A stretch of DNA of 64,000 nucleotides from Pseudeuparius sepicola (Eukaryota > Arthropoda > Insecta > Coleoptera > Anthribidae), in the NCBI GenBank assembly GCA_963920635.1, contig OY987298.1:141954257-142018256 (forward strand), read 5' to 3'. The notes under the pieces were generated by a model. That model had not been told where the DNA came from. It saw nothing but the letters and a program-made list of their open reading frames with translations, and made no database searches. Both the position numbers and the translations under genes were made by a program. The stretch's first letter is position 1. Each line of letters starts with the position of its first letter. Positions 48,980-60,221 of the stretch are shown piece after piece.

Positions 48980-49283
48980 GATTCTTTGTGGATAGTTAGA
49001 ATAGGTGGCCTTAAACTAATTTCCGTGAAAAGAAAAGTCATGCAAGTGAAAACGGCGGTTTTCCCGATTTTTTTAAGTTTTTCTGTCTTGGGGGTGGAAA
49101 GGGGTGAAGACGAGGTTCGCAAATTCTGATTCTTTGTGGATAGTTAGAATAGGTGGCCTTAAACTAATTTCCGTGAAAAGAAAAGTCATGCAAGTGAAAA
49201 CGGCGGTTTCCCCGATTTTTTTACGTTTTTCGGTCTTGGGGGTGGAAAGGGGTGAAGACGAGGTTCGCAAATTCTGATTATTT
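48980..49283. repeat. Conversion-like replacement patch (two monomers)
   Basis: By position this should match 24413-24716, a B monomer and a CTTCAACT type A monomer. Instead it holds a type A monomer with T7AAG and TTTTTCTGTC, a type C monomer, and the GATTATTTG start of the next. This matches 47797-48100 (and 23230-23533). The length is unchanged and the 24,567-bp register resumes by 49424, as expected for non-reciprocal transfer from a nearby copy. Confidence 0.75.
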
Positions 49284-49423
49284 GTGGATAGTTAGAATAG
49301 GTGGCCTTAAACTAATTTCCGTGAAAATAAAAGTCATGCAAGTGAAAACGGCCGTTTTCCCGATTTTTTTAGGTTTTTCGGTCTTGGGGGTGGAAAGGGG
49401 TGAAGACGAGGTTCGCAAATTCT

Positions 49424-51347
49424 GATTCTTTGTGGATAGTTAGAATAGGTGGCCTTAAACTAATTTCCGTGAAAAGAAAAGTCATGCAAGTGAAAACGGC
49501 GGTTTTCCCGATTTTTTAAAGTTTTTCGGTCTTGGGGGTGGAAAGGGGTGAAGACGAGGTTCGCAAATTCTGATTCTTTGTGGATAGTTAGAATAGGTGG
49601 CCTTAAACTAATTTCCGTGAAAATAAAAGTCATGCAAGTGAAAACGGCCATTTTCCCGATTTTTTTACGTTTTTCGGTCTTGGGGGTGGAAAGGGGTGAA
49701 GACGAGGTTCGCAAATTCTGATTCTTCGTGGATAGTTAGAATAGGTGGCCTTAAACTAATTTCCCTGAAAAGAAAAGTCATGCAAGTGAAAACGGCGGTT
49801 TTCCCGATTTTTTAAAGTTTTTCGGTCTTGGGGGTGGAAAGGAATGAAGACGAGGTTCGCAAATTCTGATTCTTTGTGGATAGTTAGAATAGGTGGCCTT
49901 AAACTAATTTCCGTGAAAATAAAAGTCATGCAAGTGAAAACGGCCGTTTTCCCGATTTTTTTAGGTTTTTCGGTCTTGGGGGTGGAAAGGGGTGAAGACG
50001 AGGTTCGCAAATTCTGATTCTTTGTGGATAGTTAGAATAGGTGGCCTTAAACTAATTTCCGTGAAAAGAAAAGTCATGCAAGTGAAAACGGCGGTTTTCC
50101 CTATTTTTTAAAGTTTTTCGGTCTTGGGGGTGGAAAGGGGTGAAGACGAGGTTCGCAAATTCTGATTCTTTGTGGATAGTTAGAATAGGTGGCCTTAAAC
50201 TAATTTCCGTGAAAATAAAAGTCATGCAAGTGAAAACGGCCGTTTTCCCGATTTTTTTTAGGTTTTTCGGTCTTGGGGGTGGAAAGGGGTGAAGACGAGG
50301 TTCGCAAATTCTGATTCTTTGTGGATAGTTAGAATAGGTGGCCTTAAACTAATTTCCGTGAAAAGAAAAGTCATGCAAGTGAAAACGGCCGTTTTCCCGA
50401 TTTTTTTAGGTTTTTCGGTCTTGGGGGTGGAAAGGGGTGAAGACGAGGTTCGCAAATTCTGATTCTTTGTGGATAGTTAGAATAGGTGGCCTTAAACTAA
50501 TTTCCGTGAAAAGAAAAGTCATGCAAGTGAAAACGGCGGTTTTCCCGATTTTTTTAAGTTTTTCGGTCTTGGGGGTGGAAAGGGGTGAAGACGAGGTTCG
50601 CAAATTCTGATTCTTTGTGGATAGTTAGAATAGGTGGCCTTAAACTAATTTCCGTGAAAATAAAAGTCATGCAAGTGAAAACGGCCGTTTTCCCGATTTT
50701 TTTACGTTTTTCGGTCTTGGGGGTGGAAAGGGGTGAAGACGAGGTTCGCAAATTCTGATTCTTTGTGGATAGTTAGAATAGGTGGCCTTAAACTAATTTC
50801 CGTGAAAATAAAAGTCATGCAAGTGAAAACGGCGGTTTTCCCGATTTTTTAAAGTTTTTCGGTCTTGGGGGTGGAAAGGGGTGAAGACGAGGTTCGCAAA
50901 TTCTGATTCTTTGTGGATAGTTAGAATAGGTGGCCTTAAACTAATTTCCGTGAAAAGAAAAGTCATGCAAGTGAAAACGGCGGTTTCCCCGATTTTTTTA
51001 CGTTTTTCGGTCTTGGGGGTGGAAAGGGGTGAAGACGAGGTTCGCAAATTCTGATTATTTGTGGATAGTTAGAATAGGTGGCCTTAAACTAATTTCCGTA
51101 AAAATAAAAGTCATGCAAGTGAAAACGGCCGTTTTCCCGATTTTTTTACGTTTTTCGGTCTTGGGGGTGGAAAGGGGTGAAGACGAGGTTCGCAAATTCT
51201 GATTCTTCGTGGATAGTTAGAATAGGTGGCCTTAAACTAATTTCCGTGAAAAGAAAAGTCATGCAAGTGAAAACGGCGGTTTCCCCGATTTTTTACGTTT
51301 TTCGGTCTTGGGGGTGGAAAGGGGTGAAGACGAGGTTCGCAAATTCT
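49424..51347. repeat. Mosaic segment with cassette 8 and a chimera
   Basis: Counterpart of 24857-26780. It includes GGCCATTTT near 49647, cassette 8, the A/B chimera at 50313, and the CCGTAAAAAT block near 51097. No gene or insertion is present. Confidence 0.78.
49720..50312. repeat. Marker cassette copy 8
   Basis: Standard markers, partner of copy 4 at an offset of 24,567 bp, and again followed by an A/B chimera (50313-50460). Confidence 0.88.
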
Positions 51348-54300
51348 GATTATTTGTGGATAGTTAGAATAGGTGGCCTTAAACTAATTTCCGTGAAAAG
51401 AAAAGTCATGCAAGTGAAAACGGCGGTTTCCCCGATTTTTTTACGTTTTTCGGTCTTGAGGGTGGAAAGGGGTGAAGACGAGGTTCGCAAATTCTGATTC
51501 TTTGTGGATAGTTAGAATAGGTGGCCTTAAACTAATTTCCGTGAAAATAAGTCATGCAAGTGAAAACGGCCGTTTTCCCGATTTTTTTTAGGTTTTTCGG
51601 TCTTGGGGGTGGAAAGGGGTGAAGACGAGGTTCGCAAATTCTGATTCTTTGTGGATAGTTAGAATAGGTGGCCTTAAACTAATTTCCGTGAAAAGAAAAG
51701 TCATGCAAGTGAAAACGGCCGTTTTCCCGATTTTTTTAGGTTTTTCGGTCTTGGGGGTGGAAAGGGGTGAAGACGAGGTTCGCAAATTCTGATTCTTTGT
51801 GGATAGTTAGAATAGGTGGCCTTAAACTAATTTCCGTGAAAAGAAAAGTCATGCAAGTGAAAACGGCGGTTTTCCCGATTTTTTTAAGTTTTTCGGTCTT
51901 GGGGGTGGAAAGGGGTGAAGACGAGGTTCGCAAATTCTGATTCTTTGTGGATAGTTAGAATAGGTGGCCTTAAACTAATTTCCGTGAAAATAAAAGTCAT
52001 GCAAGTGAAAACGGCCGTTTTCCCGATTTTTTTACGTTTTTCGGTCTTGGGGGTGGAAAGGGGTGAAGACGAGGTTCGCAAATTCTGATTCTTTGTGGAT
52101 AGTTAGAATAGGTGGCCTTAAACTAATTTCCGTGAAAATAAAAGTCATGCAAGTGAAAACGGCGGTTTTCCCGATTTTTTAAAGTTTTTCGGTCTTGGGG
52201 GTGGAAAGGGGTGAAGACGAGGTTCGCAAATTCCGATTCTTTGTGGATAGTTAGAATAGGTGGCCTTCAACTAATTTCCCTGAAAAGAAAAGTCATGCAA
52301 GTGAAAACGGCGGTTTTCCCGATTTTTTTACGTTTTTCGGTCTTGGGGGTGGAAAGGGGTGAAGACGAGGTTCGCAAATTCTGATTCTTCGTGGATAGTT
52401 AGAATAGGTGGCCTTAAACTAATTTCCGTGAAAAGAAAAGTCATGCAAGTGAAAACGGCGGTTTCCCCGATTTTTTTACGTTTTTCGGTCTTGGGGGTGG
52501 AAAGGGGTGAAGACGAGGTTCGCAAATTCTGATTCTTCGTGGATAGTTAGAATAGGTGGCCTTAAACTAATTTCCGTGAAAAGAAAAGTCATGCAAGTGA
52601 AAACGGCGGTTTCCCCGTTTTTTTACGTTTTTCGGTCTTGGGGGTGGAAAGGGGTGAAGACGAGGTTCGAAAATTCTGATTATTTGTGGATAGTTAGAAT
52701 AGGTGGCCTTAAACTAATTTCCGTGAAAAGAAAAGTCATGCAAGTGAAAACGGCGGTTTCCCCGATTTTTTTACGTTTTTCGGTCTTGAGGGTGGAAAGG
52801 GGTGAAGACGAGGTTCCCAAATTCTGATTCTTCGTGGATAGTTAGAATAGGTGGCCTTAAACTAGTTTCCGTGAAAAGAAAAGTCATGCAAGTGAAAACG
52901 GCGGTTTCCCCGTTTTTTTTACGTTTTTCGGTATTGGGGGTGGAAAGGGGTGAAGACGAGGTTCGCAAATTCTGATTATTTGTGGATAGTTAGAATAGGT
53001 GGCCTTTAACTAATTTCCGTGAAAATAAAAGTCATGCAAGTGAAAACGGCCGTTTTCCCGATTTTTTTAGGTTTTTCGGTCTTGGGGGTGGAAAGGGGTG
53101 AAGACGAGGTTCGCAAATTCTGATTCTTTGTGGATAGTTAGAATAGGTGGCCTTAAACTAATTTCCGTGAAAAGAAAAGTCATGCAAGTGAAAACGGCGG
53201 TTTCCCCGATTTTTTTACGTTTTTCGGTCTTGGGGGTGGAAAGGGGTGAAGACGAGGTTCGCAAATTCTGATTATTTGTGGATAGTTAGAATAGGTGGCC
53301 TTAAACTAATTTCCGTGAAAAGAAAAGTCATGCAAGTGAAAACGGCGGTTTTCCCGATTTTTTAAAGTTTTTCGGTCTTGGGGGTGGAAAGGGGTGAAGA
53401 CGAGGTTCGCAAATTCTGATTCTTTGTGGATAGTTAGAATAGGTGGCCTTAAACTAATTTCCGTGAAAATAAAAGTCATGCAAGTGAAAACGGCCGTTTT
53501 CCCGATTTTTTTAGGTTTTTCGGTCTTGGGGGTGGAAAGGGGTGAAGACGAGGTTCGCAAATTCTGATTCTTTGTGGATAGTTAGAATAGGTGGCCTTAA
53601 ACTAATTTCCGTGAAAAGAAAAGTCATGCAAGTGAAAACGGCAGTTTTCCCGATTTTTTTAAGTTTTTCGGTCTTGGGGGTGGAAAGGGGTGAAGACGAG
53701 GTTCGCAAATTCTGATTCTTTGTGGATAGTTAGAATAGGTGGCCTTAAACTAATTTCCGTGAAAAGAAAAGTCATGCAAGTGAAAACGGCGGTTTCCCCG
53801 ATTTTTTTACGTTTTTCGGTCTTGGGGGTGGAAAGGGGTGAAGACGAGGTTCGCAAATTCTGATTATTTGTGGATAGTTAGAATAGGTGGCCTTAAACTA
53901 ATTTCCGTGAAAAGAAAAGTCATGCAAGTGAAAACGGCGGTTTTCCCGATTTTTTAAAGTTTTTCGGTCTTGGGGGTGGAAAGGGGTGAAGACGAGGTTC
54001 GAAAATTCTGATTCTTTGTGGATAGTTAGAATAGGTGGCCTTAAACTAATTTCCGTGAAAAGAAAAGTCATGCAAGTGAAAACGGCGGTTTCCCCGATTT
54101 TTTTACGTTTTTCGGTCTTGGGGGTGGAAAGGGGTGAAGACGAGGTTCGCAAATTCTGATTATTTGTGGATAGTTAGAATAGGTGGCCTTAAACTAATTT
54201 CCGTAAAAATAAAAGTCATGCAAGTGAAAACGGCCGTTTTCCCGATTTTTTTACGTTTTTCGGTCTTGGGGGTGGAAAGGGGTGAAGACGAGGTTCGCAA

Positions 54301-55783
54301 ATTCTGATTCTTCGTGGATAGTTAGAATAGGTGGCCTTAAACTAATTTCCGTGAAAAGAAAAGTCATGCAAGTGAAAACGGCGGTTTCCCCGATTTTTTA
54401 CGTTTTTCGGTCTTGGGGGTGGAAAGGGGTGAAGACGAGGTTCGCAAATTCTGATTATTTGTGGATAGTTAGAATAGGTGGCCTTAAACTAATTTCCGTG
54501 AAAAGAAAAGTCATGCAAGTGAAAACGGCGGTTTCCCCGATTTTTTTACGTTTTTCGGTCTTGAGGGTGGAAAGGGGTGAAGACGAGGTTCGCAAATTCT
54601 GATTCTTCGTGGATAGTTAGAATAGGTGGCCTTAAACTAATTTCCGTGAAAAGAAAAGTCATGCAAGTGAAAACGGCGGTTTCCCCGATTTTTTTACGTT
54701 TTTCGGTCTTGGGGGTGGAAAGGGGTGAAGACGAGGTTCGCAAATTCTGATTATTTGTGGATAGTTAGAATAGGTGGCCTTAAACTAATTTCCGTGAAAA
54801 TAAAAGTCATGCAAGTGAAAACGGCCGTTTTCCCAATTTTTTTACGTTTTTCGGTCTTGGGGGTGGAAAGGGGTGAAGACGAGGTTCGCAAATTCTGATT
54901 CTTCGTGGATAGTTAGAATAGGTGGCCTTCAACTAATTTCCCTGAAAAGAAAAGTCATGCAAGTGAAAACGGCGGTTTTCCCGATTTTTTAAAGTTTTTC
55001 GGTCTTGGGGGTGGAAAGGGGTGAAGACGAGGTTCGCAAATTCTGATTCTTTGTGGATAGTTAGAATAGGTGGCCTTAAACTAATTTCCGTGAAAATAAA
55101 AGTCATGCAAGTGAAAACGGCCGTTTTCCCGATTTTTTTAGGTTTTTCGGTCTTGGGGGTGGAAAGGGGTGAAGACGAGGTTCGCAAATTCTGATTCTTT
55201 GTGGATAGTTAGAATAGGTGGCCTTAAACTAATTTCCTTGAAAAGAAAAGTCATGCAAGTGAAACGGCGGTTTTCCCGATTTTTTAAAGTTTTTCGGTCT
55301 TGGGGGTGGAAAGGGGTGAAGACGAGGTTCGCAAATTCTGATTCTTTGTGGATAGTTAGAATAGGTGGCCTTAAACTAATTTCCGTGAAAATAAAAGTCA
55401 TGCAAGTGAAAACGGCCGTTTTCCCGATTTTTTTAGGTTTTTCGGTCTTGGGGGTGGAAAGGGGTGAAGACGAGGTTCGCAAATTCTGATTCTTTGTGGA
55501 TAGTTAGAATAGGTGGCCTTAAACTAATTTCCGTGAAAAGAAAAGTCATGCAAGTGAAAACGGCGGTTTTCCCGATTTTTTTAAGTTTTTCGGTCTTGGG
55601 GGTGGAAAGGGGTGAAGACGAGGTTCGCAAATTCTGATTCTTTGTGGATAGTTAGAATAGGTGGCCTTAAACTAATTTCCGTGAAAATAAAAGTCATGCA
55701 AGTGAAAACGGCGGTTTTCCCGATTTTTTTAAGTTTTTCGGTCTTGGGGGTGGAAAGGGGTGAAGACGAGGTTCGCAAATTCT
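51348..55783. repeat. 30-mer HOR, copy 1 (4,436 bp)
   Basis: Thirty monomers. Markers in order: T8 type B, A/B chimera, CCCCGTTTTTTT type C, TTCCCAAATT (52814), CGGTATTGGG (52931), TTCGAAAATTC (54001), CCGTAAAAAT (54203), and a 147-bp monomer with GTGAAACGGCGG (55259). It is 2 bp shorter than copy 2 because of AAAATAAGTC near 51546. A second TTCGAAAATTC near 52668 is absent from copy 2. Confidence 0.85.
52235..52382. repeat. Chimeric monomer from loss of exactly one unit
   Basis: The left end, CCGATTCTTTG, matches the monomer at 27670, while the rest, from CTTCAACTAATTTCCCTG on, matches the next monomer at 27818. The two counterpart monomers are fused into one 148-bp unit, and the offset between the large blocks drops from 24,565 to 24,417, a change of 148. 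Confidence 0.85.
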
Positions 55784-58700
55784 GATTATTTGTGGATAGT
55801 TAGAATAGGTGGCCTTAAACTAATTTCCGTGAAAAGAAAAGTCATGCAAGTGAAAACGGCGGTTTCCCCGATTTTTTTACGTTTTTCGGTCTTGAGGGTG
55901 GAAAGGGGTGAAGACGAGGTTCGCAAATTCTGATTCTTTGTGGATAGTTAGAATAGGTGGCCTTAAACTAATTTCCGTGAAAATAAAAGTCATGCAAGTG
56001 AAAACGGCCGTTTTCCCGATTTTTTTTAGGTTTTTCGGTCTTGGGGGTGGAAAGGGGTGAAGACGAGGTTCGCAAATTCTGATTCTTTGTGGATAGTTAG
56101 AATAGGTGGCCTTAAACTAATTTCCGTGAAAAGAAAAGTCATGCAAGTGAAAACGGCCGTTTTCCCGATTTTTTTAGGTTTTTCGGTCTTGGGGGTGGAA
56201 AGGGGTGAAGACGAGGTTCGCAAATTCTGATTCTTTGTGGATAGTTAGAATAGGTGGCCTTAAACTAATTTCCGTGAAAAGAAAAGTCATGCAAGTGAAA
56301 ACGGCGGTTTTCCCGATTTTTTTAAGTTTTTCGGTCTTGGGGGTGGAAAGGGGTGAAGACGAGGTTCGCAAATTCTGATTCTTTGTGGATAGTTAGAATA
56401 GGTGGCCTTAAACTAATTTCCGTGAAAATAAAAGTCATGCAAGTGAAAACGGCCGTTTTCCCGATTTTTTTACGTTTTTCGGTCTTGGGGGTGGAAAGGG
56501 GTGAAGACGAGGTTCGCAAATTCTGATTCTTTGTGGATAGTTAGAATAGGTGGCCTTAAACTAATTTCCGTGAAAATAAAAGTCATGCAAGTGAAAACGG
56601 CCGTTTTCCCAATTTTTTTACGTTTTTCGGTCTTGGGGGTGGAAAGGGGTGAAGACGAGGTTCGCAAATTCTGATTCTTCGTGGATAGTTAGAATAGGTG
56701 GCCTTCAACTAATTTCCCTGAAAAGAAAAGTCATGCAAGTGAAAACGGCGGTTTTCCCGATTTTTTTACGTTTTTCGGTCTTGGGGGTGGAAAGGGGTGA
56801 AGACGAGGTTCGCAAATTCTGATTCTTCGTGGATAGTTAGAATAGGTGGCCTTAAACTAATTTCCGTGAAAAGAAAAGTCATGCAAGTGAAAACGGCGGT
56901 TTCCCCGATTTTTTTACGTTTTTCGGTCTTGGGGGTGGAAAGGGGTGAAGACGAGGTTCGCAAATTCTGATTCTTCGTGGATAGTTAGAATAGGTGGCCT
57001 TAAACTAATTTCCGTGAAAAGAAAAGTCATGCAAGTGAAAACGGCGGTTTCCCCGTTTTTTTACGTTTTTCGGTCTTGGGGGTGGAAAGGGGTGAAGACG
57101 AGGTTCGCAAATTCTGATTATTTGTGGATAGTTAGAATAGGTGGCCTTAAACTAATTTCCGTGAAAAGAAAAGTCATGCAAGTGAAAACGGCGGTTTCCC
57201 CGATTTTTTTACGTTTTTCGGTCTTGAGGGTGGAAAGGGGTGAAGACGAGGTTCCCAAATTCTGATTCTTCGTGGATAGTTAGAATAGGTGGCCTTAAAC
57301 TAGTTTCCGTGAAAAGAAAAGTCATGCAAGTGAAAACGGCGGTTTCCCCGTTTTTTTTACGTTTTTCGGTATTGGGGGTGGAAAGGGGTGAAGACGAGGT
57401 TCGCAAATTCTGATTATTTGTGGATAGTTAGAATAGGTGGCCTTTAACTAATTTCCGTGAAAATAAAAGTCATGCAAGTGAAAACGGCCGTTTTCCCGAT
57501 TTTTTTAGGTTTTTCGGTCTTGGGGGTGGAAAGGGGTGAAGACGAGGTTCGCAAATTCTGATTCTTTGTGGATAGTTAGAATAGGTGGCCTTAAACTAAT
57601 TTCCGTGAAAAGAAAAGTCATGCAAGTGAAAACGGCGGTTTCCCCGATTTTTTTACGTTTTTCGGTCTTGGGGGTGGAAAGGGGTGAAGACGAGGTTCGC
57701 AAATTCTGATTATTTGTGGATAGTTAGAATAGGTGGCCTTAAACTAATTTCCGTGAAAAGAAAAGTCATGCAAGTGAAAACGGCGGTTTTCCCGATTTTT
57801 TAAAGTTTTTCGGTCTTGGGGGTGGAAAGGGGTGAAGACGAGGTTCGCAAATTCTGATTCTTTGTGGATAGTTAGAATAGGTGGCCTTAAACTAATTTCC
57901 GTGAAAATAAAAGTCATGCAAGTGAAAACGGCCGTTTTCCCGATTTTTTTAGGTTTTTCGGTCTTGGGGGTGGAAAGGGGTGAAGACGAGGTTCGCAAAT
58001 TCTGATTCTTTGTGGATAGTTAGAATAGGTGGCCTTAAACTAATTTCCGTGAAAAGAAAAGTCATGCAAGTGAAAACGGCAGTTTTCCCGATTTTTTTAA
58101 GTTTTTCGGTCTTGGGGGTGGAAAGGGGTGAAGACGAGGTTCGCAAATTCTGATTCTTTGTGGATAGTTAGAATAGGTGGCCTTAAACTAATTTCCGTGA
58201 AAAGAAAAGTCATGCAAGTGAAAACGGCGGTTTCCCCGATTTTTTTACGTTTTTCGGTCTTGGGGGTGGAAAGGGGTGAAGACGAGGTTCGCAAATTCTG
58301 ATTATTTGTGGATAGTTAGAATAGGTGGCCTTAAACTAATTTCCGTGAAAAGAAAAGTCATGCAAGTGAAAACGGCGGTTTTCCCGATTTTTTAAAGTTT
58401 TTCGGTCTTGGGGGTGGAAAGGGGTGAAGACGAGGTTCGAAAATTCTGATTCTTTGTGGATAGTTAGAATAGGTGGCCTTAAACTAATTTCCGTGAAAAG
58501 AAAAGTCATGCAAGTGAAAACGGCGGTTTCCCCGATTTTTTTACGTTTTTCGGTCTTGGGGGTGGAAAGGGGTGAAGACGAGGTTCGCAAATTCTGATTA
58601 TTTGTGGATAGTTAGAATAGGTGGCCTTAAACTAATTTCCGTAAAAATAAAAGTCATGCAAGTGAAAACGGCCGTTTTCCCGATTTTTTTACGTTTTTCG

Positions 58701-60221
58701 GTCTTGGGGGTGGAAAGGGGTGAAGACGAGGTTCGCAAATTCTGATTCTTCGTGGATAGTTAGAATAGGTGGCCTTAAACTAATTTCCGTGAAAAGAAAA
58801 GTCATGCAAGTGAAAACGGCGGTTTCCCCGATTTTTTACGTTTTTCGGTCTTGGGGGTGGAAAGGGGTGAAGACGAGGTTCGCAAATTCTGATTATTTGT
58901 GGATAGTTAGAATAGGTGGCCTTAAACTAATTTCCGTGAAAAGAAAAGTCATGCAAGTGAAAACGGCGGTTTCCCCGATTTTTTTACGTTTTTCGGTCTT
59001 GAGGGTGGAAAGGGGTGAAGACGAGGTTCGCAAATTCTGATTCTTCGTGGATAGTTAGAATAGGTGGCCTTAAACTAATTTCCGTGAAAAGAAAAGTCAT
59101 GCAAGTGAAAACGGCGGTTTCCCCGATTTTTTTACGTTTTTCGGTCTTGGGGGTGGAAAGGGGTGAAGACGAGGTTCGCAAATTCTGATTATTTGTGGAT
59201 AGTTAGAATAGGTGGCCTTAAACTAATTTCCGTGAAAATAAAAGTCATGCAAGTGAAAACGGCCGTTTTCCCAATTTTTTTACGTTTTTCGGTCTTGGGG
59301 GTGGAAAGGGGTGAAGACGAGGTTCGCAAATTCTGATTCTTCGTGGATAGTTAGAATAGGTGGCCTTCAACTAATTTCCCTGAAAAGAAAAGTCATGCAA
59401 GTGAAAACGGCGGTTTTCCCGATTTTTTAAAGTTTTTCGGTCTTGGGGGTGGAAAGGGGTGAAGACGAGGTTCGCAAATTCTGATTCTTTGTGGATAGTT
59501 AGAATAGGTGGCCTTAAACTAATTTCCGTGAAAATAAAAGTCATGCAAGTGAAAACGGCCGTTTTCCCGATTTTTTTAGGTTTTTCGGTCTTGGGGGTGG
59601 AAAGGGGTGAAGACGAGGTTCGCAAATTCTGATTCTTTGTGGATAGTTAGAATAGGTGGCCTTAAACTAATTTCCTTGAAAAGAAAAGTCATGCAAGTGA
59701 AACGGCGGTTTTCCCGATTTTTTAAAGTTTTTCGGTCTTGGGGGTGGAAAGGGGTGAAGACGAGGTTCGCAAATTCTGATTCTTTGTGGATAGTTAGAAT
59801 AGGTGGCCTTAAACTAATTTCCGTGAAAATAAAAGTCATGCAAGTGAAAACGGCCGTTTTCCCGATTTTTTTAGGTTTTTCGGTCTTGGGGGTGGAAAGG
59901 GGTGAAGACGAGGTTCGCAAATTCTGATTCTTTGTGGATAGTTAGAATAGGTGGCCTTAAACTAATTTCCGTGAAAAGAAAAGTCATGCAAGTGAAAACG
60001 GCGGTTTTCCCGATTTTTTTAAGTTTTTCGGTCTTGGGGGTGGAAAGGGGTGAAGACGAGGTTCGCAAATTCTGATTCTTTGTGGATAGTTAGAATAGGT
60101 GGCCTTAAACTAATTTCCGTGAAAATAAAAGTCATGCAAGTGAAAACGGCGGTTTTCCCGATTTTTTTAAGTTTTTCGGTCTTGGGGGTGGAAAGGGGTG
60201 AAGACGAGGTTCGCAAATTCT
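55784..60221. repeat. 30-mer HOR, copy 2 (4,438 bp)
   Basis: Repeats the full order of 51348-55783. The clearest difference is one monomer near 56521, type B with TTTCCCAATTTTTT, where copy 1 has a type A monomer (52087-52234), next to the chimeric unit. This tandem is the longest complete HOR in the window. Confidence 0.85.

Larger units (their letters stand above)
31673..53174. repeat. Large duplicated block, copy 2 (about 21.50 kb)
   Basis: Partner of 7107-28757. Small differences from copy 1 include CGTTCATGGG near 38432, TTCACAAATTC near 39945, a nine-T run at 43742, CCGATTCTTTG near 46316, GATTCTTTTACG near 47440, a 2-bp loss (AAAATAAGTC) near 51546, the patch at 48980-49283 and the lost monomer near 52270. 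The left edge falls where GATTATTTG in copy 1 becomes GATTCTTTG here. Confidence 0.88.

Noticed and set aside
55138..55482. Minus-strand open frames of 65, 84 and up to 114 codons present in almost every monomer
   Set aside because: They are the satellite itself read in one frame. They start at the same place in successive monomers, overlap one another, and the frame shifts each unit because 148 is not a multiple of three. The longest exists only where a monomer has lost one A. No protein family is recognisable.
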